Assembly (NCBI RefSeq): GCF_025149785.1
Contig: NZ_CP102277.1
Coordinates: 3,286,001 to 3,350,000 of the forward strand
From: Coprococcus comes ATCC 27758
GTDB lineage: Bacteria > Bacillota > Clostridia > Lachnospirales > Lachnospiraceae
DNA length: 64,000 bases
Reading direction: 5' to 3'
Shown here: positions 25,158-33,557 of the stretch, in pieces
How the letters are laid out: each line of letters begins with the position of its first letter
How positions within the stretch are numbered: position 1 is the first letter of the stretch
Notes under the pieces: generated by a model
What the model was told of the DNA's origin: nothing
What the model saw: only the letters and a program-made list of their open reading frames with translations
Database searches by the model: none
Translations under genes and position numbers: made by a program

Positions 25158-26912
25158 CTACATCTCCCCTCTTTCATATTTTGCACGGTCTTCCGGGAAC
25201 TGTGAGAAATAGATCTCACGATAAACTTCGCAGGATTTCATAAGTTCATCATGTGTACCGGATCCGGCGAGTTCTCCATTATCTAATACTAAAATCTTGT
25301 CTGCCTGGCGGATGCCTGCAACCCTCTGGGATACCAGGAAGGTTGTTGTCTCTCCTTCCAGTCCTGCGAGGGCTTTCCGAAGTGCTGCGTCAGTTGCAAA
25401 ATCAAGTGCGCTTAAGCTGTCGTCGAGGATCAGGATTTCCGGCTTTTTCACAAGAGCGCGGGCAATGGTAAGACGCTGACGCTGTCCACCGGAAAGGTTC
25501 TTTCCGTTCTGCTCGAGCATGAAATCAAGCTGTCCGTCTTTTCCTTCTACGACTTCTTTTGCCTGTGCAACTTTCAGTGCATTCCAGATCTCGGAGTCAG
25601 ATGCATTTTCATTGCCCCATTTCATGTTATCGCGGATGCTGCCTTTGAAAAGGACGGAGCGCTGCTGTACGATTCCGACCTTGTCGTGGATTTCCTGATT
25701 GGTGAGCTCTTTTACATTGCGTCCATTCAGTTTAACGGTTCCGCAGGTTACATCATAGAAACGGGAGATCAGGCTGACCAGAGTGGATTTTCCGCATCCG
25801 GTACCACCGATGATACCGACTGTCTGCCCTTTTTTTACAGAGAAACTGATATCAGAAAGGCTTGATGCACCGGCACCTGCATAGGTGAAGGATACCTTGT
25901 CGAATTCGACTTCATTTGCAGAAGGATCTGCCTTTGCAGAAGGGGTTTCCGGATAATGCATGGTAGTCCTGATATCCAGGACACCGGCTACACGGTCTGC
26001 ACATGCCATCGCCTTGTTCAGTGTAATGATCAGGGAAGCCAGCTTGATCAGCTCGACGATCATCTGTGCCATGTAGTTGTAAAGCGCGACAACCTGTCCC
26101 TGATGCATGGTTCCGAGATTGACCTGGAGTCCTGCTCTTGCGATCAGAATGACAGTTGCAATGTTGATCAACACGTAGGTAAATGGATTTAAGAGGGCGG
26201 AAATTCTTCCGACAAATTCATTTAACCTGGTCAGTTCGGTGTTGCTCTTTTCAAATTCATTTACCGATTCTTCTTCGCGGCAAAATGCGCGGATCACGCG
26301 GACACCTGTCAGATTCTCACGGGTAAGTCCTGTGACGCGGTCCAGGGCAGCCTGCACTTTTTTGAAAAGCGGGATGCTGACCAGCATAATGAAAATGACG
26401 CCGACAAATAAAAGAGGGATCGCCACAACGAATACCAGCGCACATTTAAAGTTGATCGTAAATGCCATGATCATCGAACCGATTACGATAAACGGACTTC
26501 TCAGAAGAAGACGAAGTCCCATGTTGATGCCGTTCTGGACCTGGTTGATATCATCGGTCATCCGTGTGATCAGGGTGTCCGTACCGATCGTATCAAGTTC
26601 GGTAAATGAAAAGCCCTGAATGTGGTCAAATACGGCCTGTCTTAAATTGGTTGCACAGCCGACACTCGCTCTTGCAGCAAAATACTGTGCGGTAAAACTG
26701 CAGCTAAGACCGACTGCAGCCATGAGGATCAGCACCAGGAACATCTTTACGATGTAGCCGTGGTCATTGTTTGCAATACCAATATCAATGATCTTGGCGA
26801 CAACCACCGGAACCAAAAGGTCAAATACGACTTCCAGCAGTTTGAATAATGGTGCAAGAATACTTTCCATCTTGTATTCTTTCAGATAAACCCAAAGTTT
26901 CTTCAAACACAC
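25158..26912 (-). CDS. ABC exporter half-transporter (first subunit of a heterodimer)
   Basis: 584 aa, GTG start with AGGAG five bases upstream. A membrane domain with six helices leads to the nucleotide-binding domain: Walker A GGTGCGKST, Q-loop VQQRSVLF, signature LSGGQRQRLT, Walker B ILILDDSLSALD. The catalytic position after Walker B is Asp (LDD) instead of Glu, and the H-loop reads VSQRVAG without histidine. This half therefore carries the non-catalytic Walker B, complementing the partner at 23425-25155, which has Glu and His. A divergent LysR regulator lies beyond repeat copy 2. Confidence 0.93.
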   Translation of the reverse strand: MCLKKLWVYLKEYKMESILAPLFKLLEVVFDLLVPVVVAKIIDIGIANNDHGYIVKMFLVLILMAAVGLSCSFTAQYFAARASVGCATNLRQAVFDHIQGFSFTELDTIGTDTLITRMTDDINQVQNGINMGLRLLLRSPFIVIGSMIMAFTINFKCALVFVVAIPLLFVGVIFIMLVSIPLFKKVQAALDRVTGLTRENLTGVRVIRAFCREEESVNEFEKSNTELTRLNEFVGRISALLNPFTYVLINIATVILIARAGLQVNLGTMHQGQVVALYNYMAQMIVELIKLASLIITLNKAMACADRVAGVLDIRTTMHYPETPSAKADPSANEVEFDKVSFTYAGAGASSLSDISFSVKKGQTVGIIGGTGCGKSTLVSLISRFYDVTCGTVKLNGRNVKELTNQEIHDKVGIVQQRSVLFKGSIRDNMKWGNENASDSEIWNALKVAQAKEVVEGKDGQLDFMLEQNGKNLSGGQRQRLTIARALVKKPEILILDDSLSALDFATDAALRKALAGLEGETTTFLVSQRVAGIRQADKILVLDNGELAGSGTHDELMKSCEVYREIYFSQFPEDRAKYERGEM

Positions 26913-27055
26913 TCACTCCTGTTCTTTACTTCTTAGTTTTTTCTTGACCTACTCATTATAATGCGCTACCATCAATATGAATAATATTGTTTTTATGACA
27001 GCTTAATATAAAAAAAGTATAACAATGTGAGTGGCAAAAGGTATTTTGACCTATT

Positions 27056-27228
27056 TGATACCAGATTGCTACGTGCTTTGCACTCTCGCAATCCTCAAAA
27101 ACATTCGTAATCCGCTCATTTTTCTTTGAAAAATGGCTACTTACTCATGTTTTTGGCGGGTCAAGAGGTCAAAAATCCTCTTGCAAGCAAGCTTGCATCG
27201 GCTTTCTGACCTTTTGACCCTGGTATCA
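27056..27228 (-). repeat. 173-bp structured dispersed element, copy 2 (inverted)
   Basis: Same 173-bp element as at 858-1030, in reverse orientation, with the same perfect 9-bp termini and two substitutions by eye. It fills most of the gap between the ABC operon and the LysR gene. Next to it (about 27025-27052) is a GTGAGTGGCAAAAGGTATTT palindrome-like sequence related to those at 1033 and 18791. Its end lies 30 bases before the LysR start, so it may carry or disturb the promoter. Confidence 0.9.
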
Positions 27229-27258
27229 TCATATAACTAAACGGAGGGAAAAAAGAAA

Positions 27259-28107
27259 ATGGAACTCAGACAGCTGGAATATTTCCGGGAAATCGCGAAT
27301 ACGGGAAGCATCAATGAAGCGGCGAGAAAGCTCAATATGTCACAGCCGCCCCTCAGCTATCAGATCAGGCAGTTGGAAAATGAACTGAACGTGCAGCTGT
27401 TTGAGCGTACCCATAAAGGGGTGATCCTGACGGCGGCAGGTAAGCTTTTGTATGACCGTGCGGCGAGCCTTCTGGATTATGCCAGATCGACAGAGCTTGA
27501 GGTGTCCCAAACGGGTAAAAAAAGGGTTCTGAGAATCGGGATCACGCCGACGACGGTCGGCACAGTCATGCCGTTTATCGCAGAATTTTCAAAGAAAAAT
27601 CCCGACGTGAATTTTGAGGTTCACGACGGGATCACGTATACGTTATATGATTATCTTCAGGAAGGGATCATCGATATTTCGGTTGTCCGCACGCCGCTTC
27701 GGCTGGATGATGTGGAGTCCGCAGTCCTGCATTCGGAGCCGATGATCGCTGTCTCCAATCCGGAGATGCCTTCAGAAGGACGGAAATCGCTCATTCTTGA
27801 AGATTTAGTCCACAGACCGTTAATTCTCTACCGGCGCTATGAAAAGCTGATTATGGATGCATTTCACGTGCAGAATCTGGTTCCGGAGGTGTTCTGCCTG
27901 TGTGATGATGCCAGGGGCGCTACCCTTTGGGTGAAGGAAGGGCTTGCCACGGCGATCTTCCCGCAGTCCATGGAGCCGCTTTGCGAAGGGCTGACTTGTC
28001 AGGTGCTTGATGAACCGGATCTGGTGACGAAGATCCTTCTGATCTGGCAGAAGGGGCGGAAGCCGACGGCGGTAGTGCAGGATTTTATGGATGTCTGTCT
28101 GAAATAA
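27259..28107 (+). CDS. LysR-family transcriptional regulator
   Basis: 282 aa. The N-terminal helix-turn-helix is canonical: MELRQLEYFREIANTGSINE, AARKLNMSQPPLSYQIRQLE. The C-terminal effector domain begins near RVLRIGITPTTVGTVMPFIA. GGAGGG precedes ATG 27259. The natural neighbour for such a regulator is a divergent transporter or enzyme. Here a remnant of an MFS gene (28154-28224) lies just downstream, so its original target may be lost; regulation of the ABC operon is an alternative. Confidence 0.92.
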   Translation: MELRQLEYFREIANTGSINEAARKLNMSQPPLSYQIRQLENELNVQLFERTHKGVILTAAGKLLYDRAASLLDYARSTELEVSQTGKKRVLRIGITPTTVGTVMPFIAEFSKKNPDVNFEVHDGITYTLYDYLQEGIIDISVVRTPLRLDDVESAVLHSEPMIAVSNPEMPSEGRKSLILEDLVHRPLILYRRYEKLIMDAFHVQNLVPEVFCLCDDARGATLWVKEGLATAIFPQSMEPLCEGLTCQVLDEPDLVTKILLIWQKGRKPTAVVQDFMDVCLK

Positions 28108-28153
28108 TTTAAACCGTATTAAAAATAATAATCCTCAGTTTATTTTTGATACG

Positions 28154-28224
28154 GTAAGTGAATTGTAAGACGGATTCTCCATGTTCTGGCAGGTGGAAGC
28201 GATAAACATCAGTATGATCGATTT
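28154..28224 (-). pseudogene. 71-bp remnant of an MFS transporter gene
   Basis: An ungapped 71-base stretch matches 19697-19767, inside the MFS gene, with nine mismatches by my count (about 87% identity). The matching codons are those around FIASTCQNMENPSYNS. Nothing else of the gene remains. Confidence 0.75.
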
Positions 28225-28240
28225 GCGAATTGTTTTTCGA

Positions 28241-29425
28241 TTATACTGCTTTTTCAAAGTCTGCCCCTATACCCATTTTCACTTCAAATGTCGTTCCGCT
28301 ATGCTTATTTGTATAAACTTCAATCGTTCCGTCATGAACCCGCACAACTTCCCGCACCATCGCAAGGCCAAGCCCCACACCTCCGAGTTCCCGGCTTCTT
28401 GACTTATCTACCCGGAAGAACGGTTCGAAGATCTGCTCCCTGAATGCTTCATCAATTCCATTTCCTGTATCCGAAACCGTCAGAACAACTTTGTTCTTCT
28501 TCCTTATTGCCGATACCGTAACGGATCCATTTTCCCGATTATATTTAATCGCATTTTCCACAAGATTATATAGCATTCTGTAAATCAGAATATCACTCCC
28601 TGTCAAAAACAATTCTTCATCTGCCTTTGCTCCTGCTCCCTGTGACTTCTGTATCAGTTCAACCTTTTTTTCCTGTGCCAGCGGTTCCAGATCTGTCAGC
28701 ACTTCCTCGATCATACTATGGAGCTCAATTCTGTCATTTCGCGATACGGTCTGTAATTCGCTCATATCCAAAAGCGTTCGGACCAACTTGCTAAGACGTT
28801 CATTCTGCTCCGTTACCATCTGAATTGTCTCTTCTGCCACTGCGGTACTCTCCGGATGTTCTGTTGTATGGTATAGATCCAGTTGTGCCTGGATTAAAGC
28901 CAGTGGAGTACGTAACTCATGTGCTGCATTTCCCGTAAACCGGCGCTGCGTCTCGAATGATTCCGAAAGCCGTATAAGCATCTTATTGTAAGATATGCGA
29001 AGTCTGTCCAGCTCTGCAATCTTATTCTCTTCGATCGTATAATCTTTCAGATTCTGTGCCTGAACTTTTTCCACTGTCTCTGAAAATTTCCTGAGTGGTT
29101 TCAATGCCCGTCCACTGATAAAATAAGTCGCTGCGCCGCCAAACAGCGCTACAATAGCAGTAATCAGAAGGCTTCTGCTTCTATAATCTGATTTGGAGTT
29201 ATAAACCTTCATGGAAAACTGTGACACAAAGTCATCCCACTCATTATCCGGAATATCAATGTACACCGATTCCGGCTCTGTGCCCTGATCCGTGATAGAC
29301 TCCTGAAGCGTATCGAAATAATAGACTCCGTTTTTATATAAGAAAAAGGTAAGACATCCGCATAATATGGTGATCAACACGGTTGTAAGAAGTGTTAATT
29401 TCCACTGGAGTGATATTTTCTTCAT
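28241..29425 (-). CDS. Membrane sensor histidine kinase
   Basis: 394 aa. Membrane segments at about 10-30 and 85-108 bracket a short extracytoplasmic domain of about 55 residues. A HAMP-like linker (GRALKPLRKFSETVEKVQA) leads to HisKA with the phosphorylated His in FTGNAAHELRTPLALIQ. The ATPase boxes are N (YNLVENAIKYN), G1 (VSDTGNGID) and G2 (GGVGLGLAMVREV). Its start overlaps the response regulator stop by four bases. The divergent redox operon is the likely target of the pair. Confidence 0.95.
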   Translation of the reverse strand: MKKISLQWKLTLLTTVLITILCGCLTFFLYKNGVYYFDTLQESITDQGTEPESVYIDIPDNEWDDFVSQFSMKVYNSKSDYRSRSLLITAIVALFGGAATYFISGRALKPLRKFSETVEKVQAQNLKDYTIEENKIAELDRLRISYNKMLIRLSESFETQRRFTGNAAHELRTPLALIQAQLDLYHTTEHPESTAVAEETIQMVTEQNERLSKLVRTLLDMSELQTVSRNDRIELHSMIEEVLTDLEPLAQEKKVELIQKSQGAGAKADEELFLTGSDILIYRMLYNLVENAIKYNRENGSVTVSAIRKKNKVVLTVSDTGNGIDEAFREQIFEPFFRVDKSRSRELGGVGLGLAMVREVVRVHDGTIEVYTNKHSGTTFEVKMGIGADFEKAV

Positions 29426-30117
29426 GCTTTGCTATTTCCCCCTATCTTATAGCCCTCACCGATTTTGTTCACGATTGGATCATATCCGAGTCCTGCTTTC
29501 AGTTTTTTTCTCAAAGAAGACATATGCACTCGGATGGAACCGCTAAAACTATCCACAGAAGAATCCCAGACATGCTCGATCAGTTCTTCCTGACTGACCG
29601 GTCTTCCCTGATTTAAAAGGAGATATTCTAAAATCCCATTTTCTTTTCTCGTCAACGCAACTGGGTTATCGTCTGCATATGCAACCCTTTCTCTCGTATC
29701 AAATCGAAGTTTTCCGCATTCCAGACAGATATTTTTTTGTATAAATTTTCTTCTTGTCAGGCTTCTCACGCGCGCTTCCAGCTCCTGCAGGTGAAATGGT
29801 TTTTCCATATAATCATTTGCACCGGAATCCAATCCTTCAACCTTATCTGCGATCTGACTTCTCGCAGACAGGATCAATACTTTTGTCTCTTCATTTTCCT
29901 TGCGAAGTTCCCGAAGGATCTCCATCCCATCCACCCCGGGCAGGTTAAGATCAAGCACGATCAGGTCATACAGTTCCGCATAGATCATCTCCAGTGCCTG
30001 CTCTCCGTCATTACACATGTCCACCTCATAACCTGCCAGATGCAGACTTTTCGCGATCATATCACATAATTTCTTTTCATCTTCAACAACTAATAATCTC
30101 AATTTACTTTTCTCCAT
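29422..30117 (-). CDS. OmpR/PhoB-family response regulator
   Basis: ATG 30117 (MEKSKLRLLVVEDEKKLCDM) is the start, since the promoter at 30145-30173 puts the transcript start near 30138, downstream of the other in-frame ATGs. 231 aa. The receiver domain has the acidic pair in VVEDE, phospho-Asp in YDLIVLDLNLPGVDG and Lys in NDYMEKPF. The winged helix follows (ALTRKENGILEYLLLNQGRP, GSIRVHMSSLRKKL). It works with the kinase at 28241-29425. Confidence 0.95.
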   Translation of the reverse strand: MEKSKLRLLVVEDEKKLCDMIAKSLHLAGYEVDMCNDGEQALEMIYAELYDLIVLDLNLPGVDGMEILRELRKENEETKVLILSARSQIADKVEGLDSGANDYMEKPFHLQELEARVRSLTRRKFIQKNICLECGKLRFDTRERVAYADDNPVALTRKENGILEYLLLNQGRPVSQEELIEHVWDSSVDSFSGSIRVHMSSLRKKLKAGLGYDPIVNKIGEGYKIGGNSKA

Positions 30118-30144
30118 TTTCTTAACAGGAAATTTACATCTCAT

Positions 30145-30173
30145 ATTATATAATGTAGTCACTGAACGGTCAA
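30145..30173 (-). promoter_or_regulatory. Sigma-A promoter of the two-component operon
   Basis: On the minus strand TTGACC (30173-30168), a 17-bp spacer and a perfect TATAAT (30150-30145). It gives a leader of about 20 nt and fixes the response regulator start at 30117. Confidence 0.85.
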
Positions 30174-30208
30174 TAAGCCGACTTTGAGCAATAACATTGA
30201 AAGGAGCA

Positions 30209-30226
30209 GTTACTATTTACAGTAAC
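30209..30226. promoter_or_regulatory. Inverted repeat upstream of the redox operon
   Basis: GTTACT-ATTTAC-AGTAAC is a perfect 6-bp inverted repeat in the divergent region, 14 bases before the 46-aa gene. It may be a regulator-binding site; which one is unknown. Confidence 0.4.
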
Positions 30227-30239
30227 AAGTGGTATCTTA

Positions 30240-30380
30240 ATGAAATCAGAAAAAGCAACACAAACTTTTTTACTTGCAGCCGGTCTTGTATTTTTCCTTG
30301 TCGGGATTTACCGTGGAGAAGCTGCAACTGTACTCAGTAAGGCAATAAAATTATGTATGGAGTGTGTCGGAATTGGATAA
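30240..30380 (+). CDS. 46-aa membrane peptide with CXXC motif (CD1871A family)
   Basis: The frame encodes a hydrophobic N-terminal segment (TFLLAAGLVFFLVGIYRG) and then EAATVLSKAIKLCMECVGIG. The Cys-x-x-Cys near the C-terminus and the R-G-E-x-x-T-V-L motif are the hallmarks of CD1871A-family CXXC proteins. It overlaps the start of the 4Fe-4S gene by 17 bases, so it is co-translated with it. The CXXC may be a thiol redox or metal site; the role is not known. The ribosome site is weak. Confidence 0.8.
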   Translation: MKSEKATQTFLLAAGLVFFLVGIYRGEAATVLSKAIKLCMECVGIG

Positions 30381-31260
30381 GAAATTAAAATCAAACAAGA
30401 ACTTCCTGGTTCGTTTCCGCGGATGGTTTCAGGCAGCTGCAACACTGCTGACCAATCTTCATATTCCGAATCTGTTTAAAGGGAAAATTTATCAGGGAAA
30501 GGTAAAAACAATATGTGTACCCGGACTGAACTGCTACTCTTGCCCGGCTGCCACAGGTGCCTGTCCGATTGGAGCTTTCCAGGCTGTAGTCGGTTCATCA
30601 AAATTCAAGTTCACCTACTACATCACCGGATTCTTTATCTTGCTGGGAGTTCTGTTAGGACGATTTATCTGCGGTTTTCTCTGTCCGTTTGGATGGTTTC
30701 AGGATTTGTTGCATAAAATTCCGGGTAAGAAACTGTCTACTGCAAAACTAAAACCCCTGCGGTATCTGAAATACGCGGTTCTGGCCGTTTTTGTTATACT
30801 GCTTCCGGCATTTGTGACTAATTCGCTGGGGATGGGCGATCCATTCTTCTGCAAATACATATGTCCACAAGGCGTACTTGAAGGTGCAATTCCACTGGCA
30901 CTTGTTAATTCGGGAATCCGCGCGGCACTCGGACACTTATTTACGTTTAAGTTTACAATCCTTGTATTTGTAATTATCTTAAGCATTTTGTTTTACCGCC
31001 CATTCTGTAAGTGGATCTGCCCGCTTGGTGCCATCTACTCGCTGTTTAACAAAATATCATTACTTAAGATTAAGGTGGATCCTGAAAAATGTGTTAACTG
31101 TCAAAAATGCAGCCATGCCTGCAAAATGGATGTAAATGTAGTAGACACACCGGATCACCCGGAATGTATCCGATGTGGAGCATGTATGAAAGCCTGTCCG
31201 ACAAATGCGATCTGCTATCATTACGGATTTTCAGGCAAGAAACAGGCTGACAATAAATAA
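30364..31260 (+). CDS. Polytopic 4Fe-4S membrane protein (NapH/CcoG-like)
   Basis: 298 aa, GTG start inside the end of the 46-aa gene, with AUGGAG upstream. About five membrane segments carry two C-x-x-x-C-P motifs (CGFLCPFGWFQDLLHK and CKWICPLGAIYSLF). An early cysteine cluster is CVPGLNCYSCPAATGACPIG. The C-terminus has two ferredoxin-type clusters, CVNCQKCSHACKMD and CIRCGACMKACP. Such proteins move electrons across or along the membrane. With the TlpA-like lipoprotein downstream, it may pass electrons to extracytoplasmic thiols in place of CcdA/DsbD, which is absent here (inference). Confidence 0.9.
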   Translation: MSELDKKLKSNKNFLVRFRGWFQAAATLLTNLHIPNLFKGKIYQGKVKTICVPGLNCYSCPAATGACPIGAFQAVVGSSKFKFTYYITGFFILLGVLLGRFICGFLCPFGWFQDLLHKIPGKKLSTAKLKPLRYLKYAVLAVFVILLPAFVTNSLGMGDPFFCKYICPQGVLEGAIPLALVNSGIRAALGHLFTFKFTILVFVIILSILFYRPFCKWICPLGAIYSLFNKISLLKIKVDPEKCVNCQKCSHACKMDVNVVDTPDHPECIRCGACMKACPTNAICYHYGFSGKKQADNK

Positions 31261-31302
31261 GCAAAAATGAATCAAATGATATTCAAAAGGAGATTAAAAA
31301 TC

Positions 31303-32247
31303 ATGAAAAACAAAACAAGTAGAACAAACTCAATGAAATTAAAAAAAGTAATTGCGGCATCTCTTGCCGTTTTCATTCTTTTTGCATTCACAGGTTGCAA
31401 AACTTCATCCGGTTCCGCAACAACTGAAAGCTCAAAGCAGGAAGATACTTCCACAACAGATTCAAGCAGTTCGGGTGATCTGAATGAAAAGCTGAATGAC
31501 CTTTACCAACAGGAAAACCAGATCTTTGCAGATCACAAAGATGTGTGGGACAAAGCATTTGGCTTTATGAGCAAGAACATTGACGATGATACCAAGAATG
31601 AAAACTATGCGGACTTTCTTGCAAATATAATAGAATCAAATAAAGATTCTTTCTCCGAAGAAGAATATGCTACTCTGAGTAAAGACATTGAAACGATCCG
31701 CGGTATTGAAGAAGAAATTGCAAAACTTGAAAAAGAAATTGCCGCAGCTGATCCTTCCGGCAGTAGTTCCTCCGGCACAGATGACTCTACAGGTGTGTTT
31801 CACGGTTTCAAAGGGAAAGACCTGGATGGTAACGATGTAGATGAAAGCCTTTTCACCAAAAATAAAGTTACGGTTGTAAACTTCTGGTTCAGTGGATGCA
31901 AGCCTTGCGTTGAAGAACTTTCTAAACTGAATGAATTAAATGATACAATTAAGAAAATGGGCGGTGAAGTTGTTGGTATCAATACAGATACATTAGATGA
32001 TAATCAGGATGGTATCAAAGAAGCGAAAGAAATCTTGAAGGCCAAGGGAGCTTCCTACAAAAACCTGACTTTCGACTCCGATTCAACAGTTGGAAAATAT
32101 GCAGGAAACATTATGGCATTCCCGACAACAGTTCTCGTAGATAAAGACGGAAATATCGTTGGCGAACCTTTCATGGGCGGAATCGATGATCAATCAAACT
32201 ACGAGCAATTAATGAAACAAATTCAGTCCATACTTGATCAGGAATAA
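31303..32247 (+). CDS. TlpA/ResA-like thiol-disulfide lipoprotein
   Basis: ATG 31303 follows AAAGGAG at normal distance. About 314 aa. A signal segment (KVIAASLAVFILFAFTGC) ends in a lipobox cysteine. An S/T/D-rich linker and a helical region (residues about 50-150; KLNDLYQQENQIFADHKDVW) precede the thioredoxin fold, with the active site WFSGCKPCVEEL and the cis-Pro loop MAFPTTVLVDKDG. It is anchored outside the membrane and reduces or exchanges disulfides. The extra helical domain is longer than in ResA and may bind a partner. Confidence 0.9.
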   Translation: MKNKTSRTNSMKLKKVIAASLAVFILFAFTGCKTSSGSATTESSKQEDTSTTDSSSSGDLNEKLNDLYQQENQIFADHKDVWDKAFGFMSKNIDDDTKNENYADFLANIIESNKDSFSEEEYATLSKDIETIRGIEEEIAKLEKEIAAADPSGSSSSGTDDSTGVFHGFKGKDLDGNDVDESLFTKNKVTVVNFWFSGCKPCVEELSKLNELNDTIKKMGGEVVGINTDTLDDNQDGIKEAKEILKAKGASYKNLTFDSDSTVGKYAGNIMAFPTTVLVDKDGNIVGEPFMGGIDDQSNYEQLMKQIQSILDQE

Positions 32248-32277
32248 TTCATTTACTGAAGATGTATGCTAAATGAG

Positions 32278-32312
32278 GCTGTCGCATTAGTGCGGCAGCC
32301 CCTATTTTTTTT
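32278..32312 (+). terminator. Terminator of the redox operon
   Basis: GGCTGTCGCA pairs with TGCGGCAGCC around TTAG, followed by CCTA and eight T. Nothing further is seen in the gap to 32468. Confidence 0.9.
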
Positions 32313-32468
32313 GGTGTATTCCTATTTATCAGGATTCCATGTTTAACCTTCTGCTAGCTCTGAGGTTTTCCGAATGCTTTGTTTATGATTTAGGTAACAT
32401 TCAAGCGTAGCAATACAATTCTCTGTTAGTATGTCTCGAAAATGCTTTGTTTCTTTTATGTATTGTAT

Positions 32469-33545
32469 TTAAAAACTCATAACCTGCTCTTCGTCAAGTC
32501 TTTTAAGAATTTCGCATGCCAGCTTAACAGCGTTATCAAAGTCGCTATAAGCTGAAATTCCGTAATGTGTATGTGCATAGCGAACCGGAACTCCGATAAC
32601 GATAACCGGAACCGCTTTTTCAGTCAGATGTATAGCTGCACCGTTGGTTGAACCGGCACTACGAACTGCATCCTGAACCGGAATACCAAGCTTTTCTGCC
32701 AGATCCAGTGCATATCTTTGATAATGTGGATTGGTGATCATACGGGCATCAATGTGACGCAGCATCGGTCCTCGCTTGATAGCTGTCTGAACCATATACG
32801 ACTCAACGCAGGTATCATCTGCCGGGCATCCCTCAAAAACAATTGCGATATCCGGTTTAATTACCTGTGCTGTTACAGTGGCACCGCGTACACCAACTTC
32901 TTCCTGTGCTGCACAAGCGCCAACAATATCCACATTCAGCTCCTGACCAGCCAGGGTATGCATAGTCTTAAGAATTGCCGCACATCCCAGACGGCAGTCA
33001 AAGCTCTTGCCAACCATCAGATCTGTGGTTTCTGAATATGTAAATGTTACATCCGGCACTACGGGTTCACCGATACGAATGCCGAACTTTTCAACCGCCT
33101 CTTCTTTAGAAACAGCGCCAACATCTACCGTGATATCTTTCATATCCAGAGGTGCTTTACGCTCCTGCTCTGTCATGAAATGCGGAGGCTTGCTGGCAGT
33201 AAGCCCCGGAATATATTCTCCGAACCGGTTGCGAACCAAGACTTTATGAGCCGGAATATTGTGGTTAACCCAACCTCCGATCTGAATGATGCGGAGAGTT
33301 CCGTTCGGGCAGATAGCCTGCACCATAAAACCAACCTCATCACTATGTGCGTCAAGCTGAACAACCGGACGTTTGCCGTTATTTTCTTTACGGCGGATAT
33401 ACAGGTTGCGCATGCGATCTTCTGTAATTTCTCCGAGTCCTTCTGCGTAAGGACGAATCGCTGCAACCACTTCATCTTCGAAACCGGATGTACCGTTTGC
33501 ATTTGAAATTGCTGCAATCATTTCCAATGTTGTTTTTTTATCCAT
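32469..33545 (-). CDS. M42-family aminopeptidase-like metallohydrolase
   Basis: 358 aa. Metal ligands of the family are visible: His in QLDAHSDEVGFM, Asp in GKSFDCRLGCA, the catalytic Glu pair in AAQEEVGVRGA, an acidic residue in VFEGCPADDT, and the last His in RYAHTHYGIS. M42 enzymes are tetrahedral dinuclear aminopeptidases or endoglucanase-like peptidases of the cytoplasm. It lies 12 bases after the creatininase-family gene, indicating one operon on a peptide or amide substrate. The FadR-type regulator at 34734 is divergent. Confidence 0.93.
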   Translation of the reverse strand: MDKKTTLEMIAAISNANGTSGFEDEVVAAIRPYAEGLGEITEDRMRNLYIRRKENNGKRPVVQLDAHSDEVGFMVQAICPNGTLRIIQIGGWVNHNIPAHKVLVRNRFGEYIPGLTASKPPHFMTEQERKAPLDMKDITVDVGAVSKEEAVEKFGIRIGEPVVPDVTFTYSETTDLMVGKSFDCRLGCAAILKTMHTLAGQELNVDIVGACAAQEEVGVRGATVTAQVIKPDIAIVFEGCPADDTCVESYMVQTAIKRGPMLRHIDARMITNPHYQRYALDLAEKLGIPVQDAVRSAGSTNGAAIHLTEKAVPVIVIGVPVRYAHTHYGISAYSDFDNAVKLACEILKRLDEEQVMSF

Positions 33546-33557
33546 TATGACACCTCT

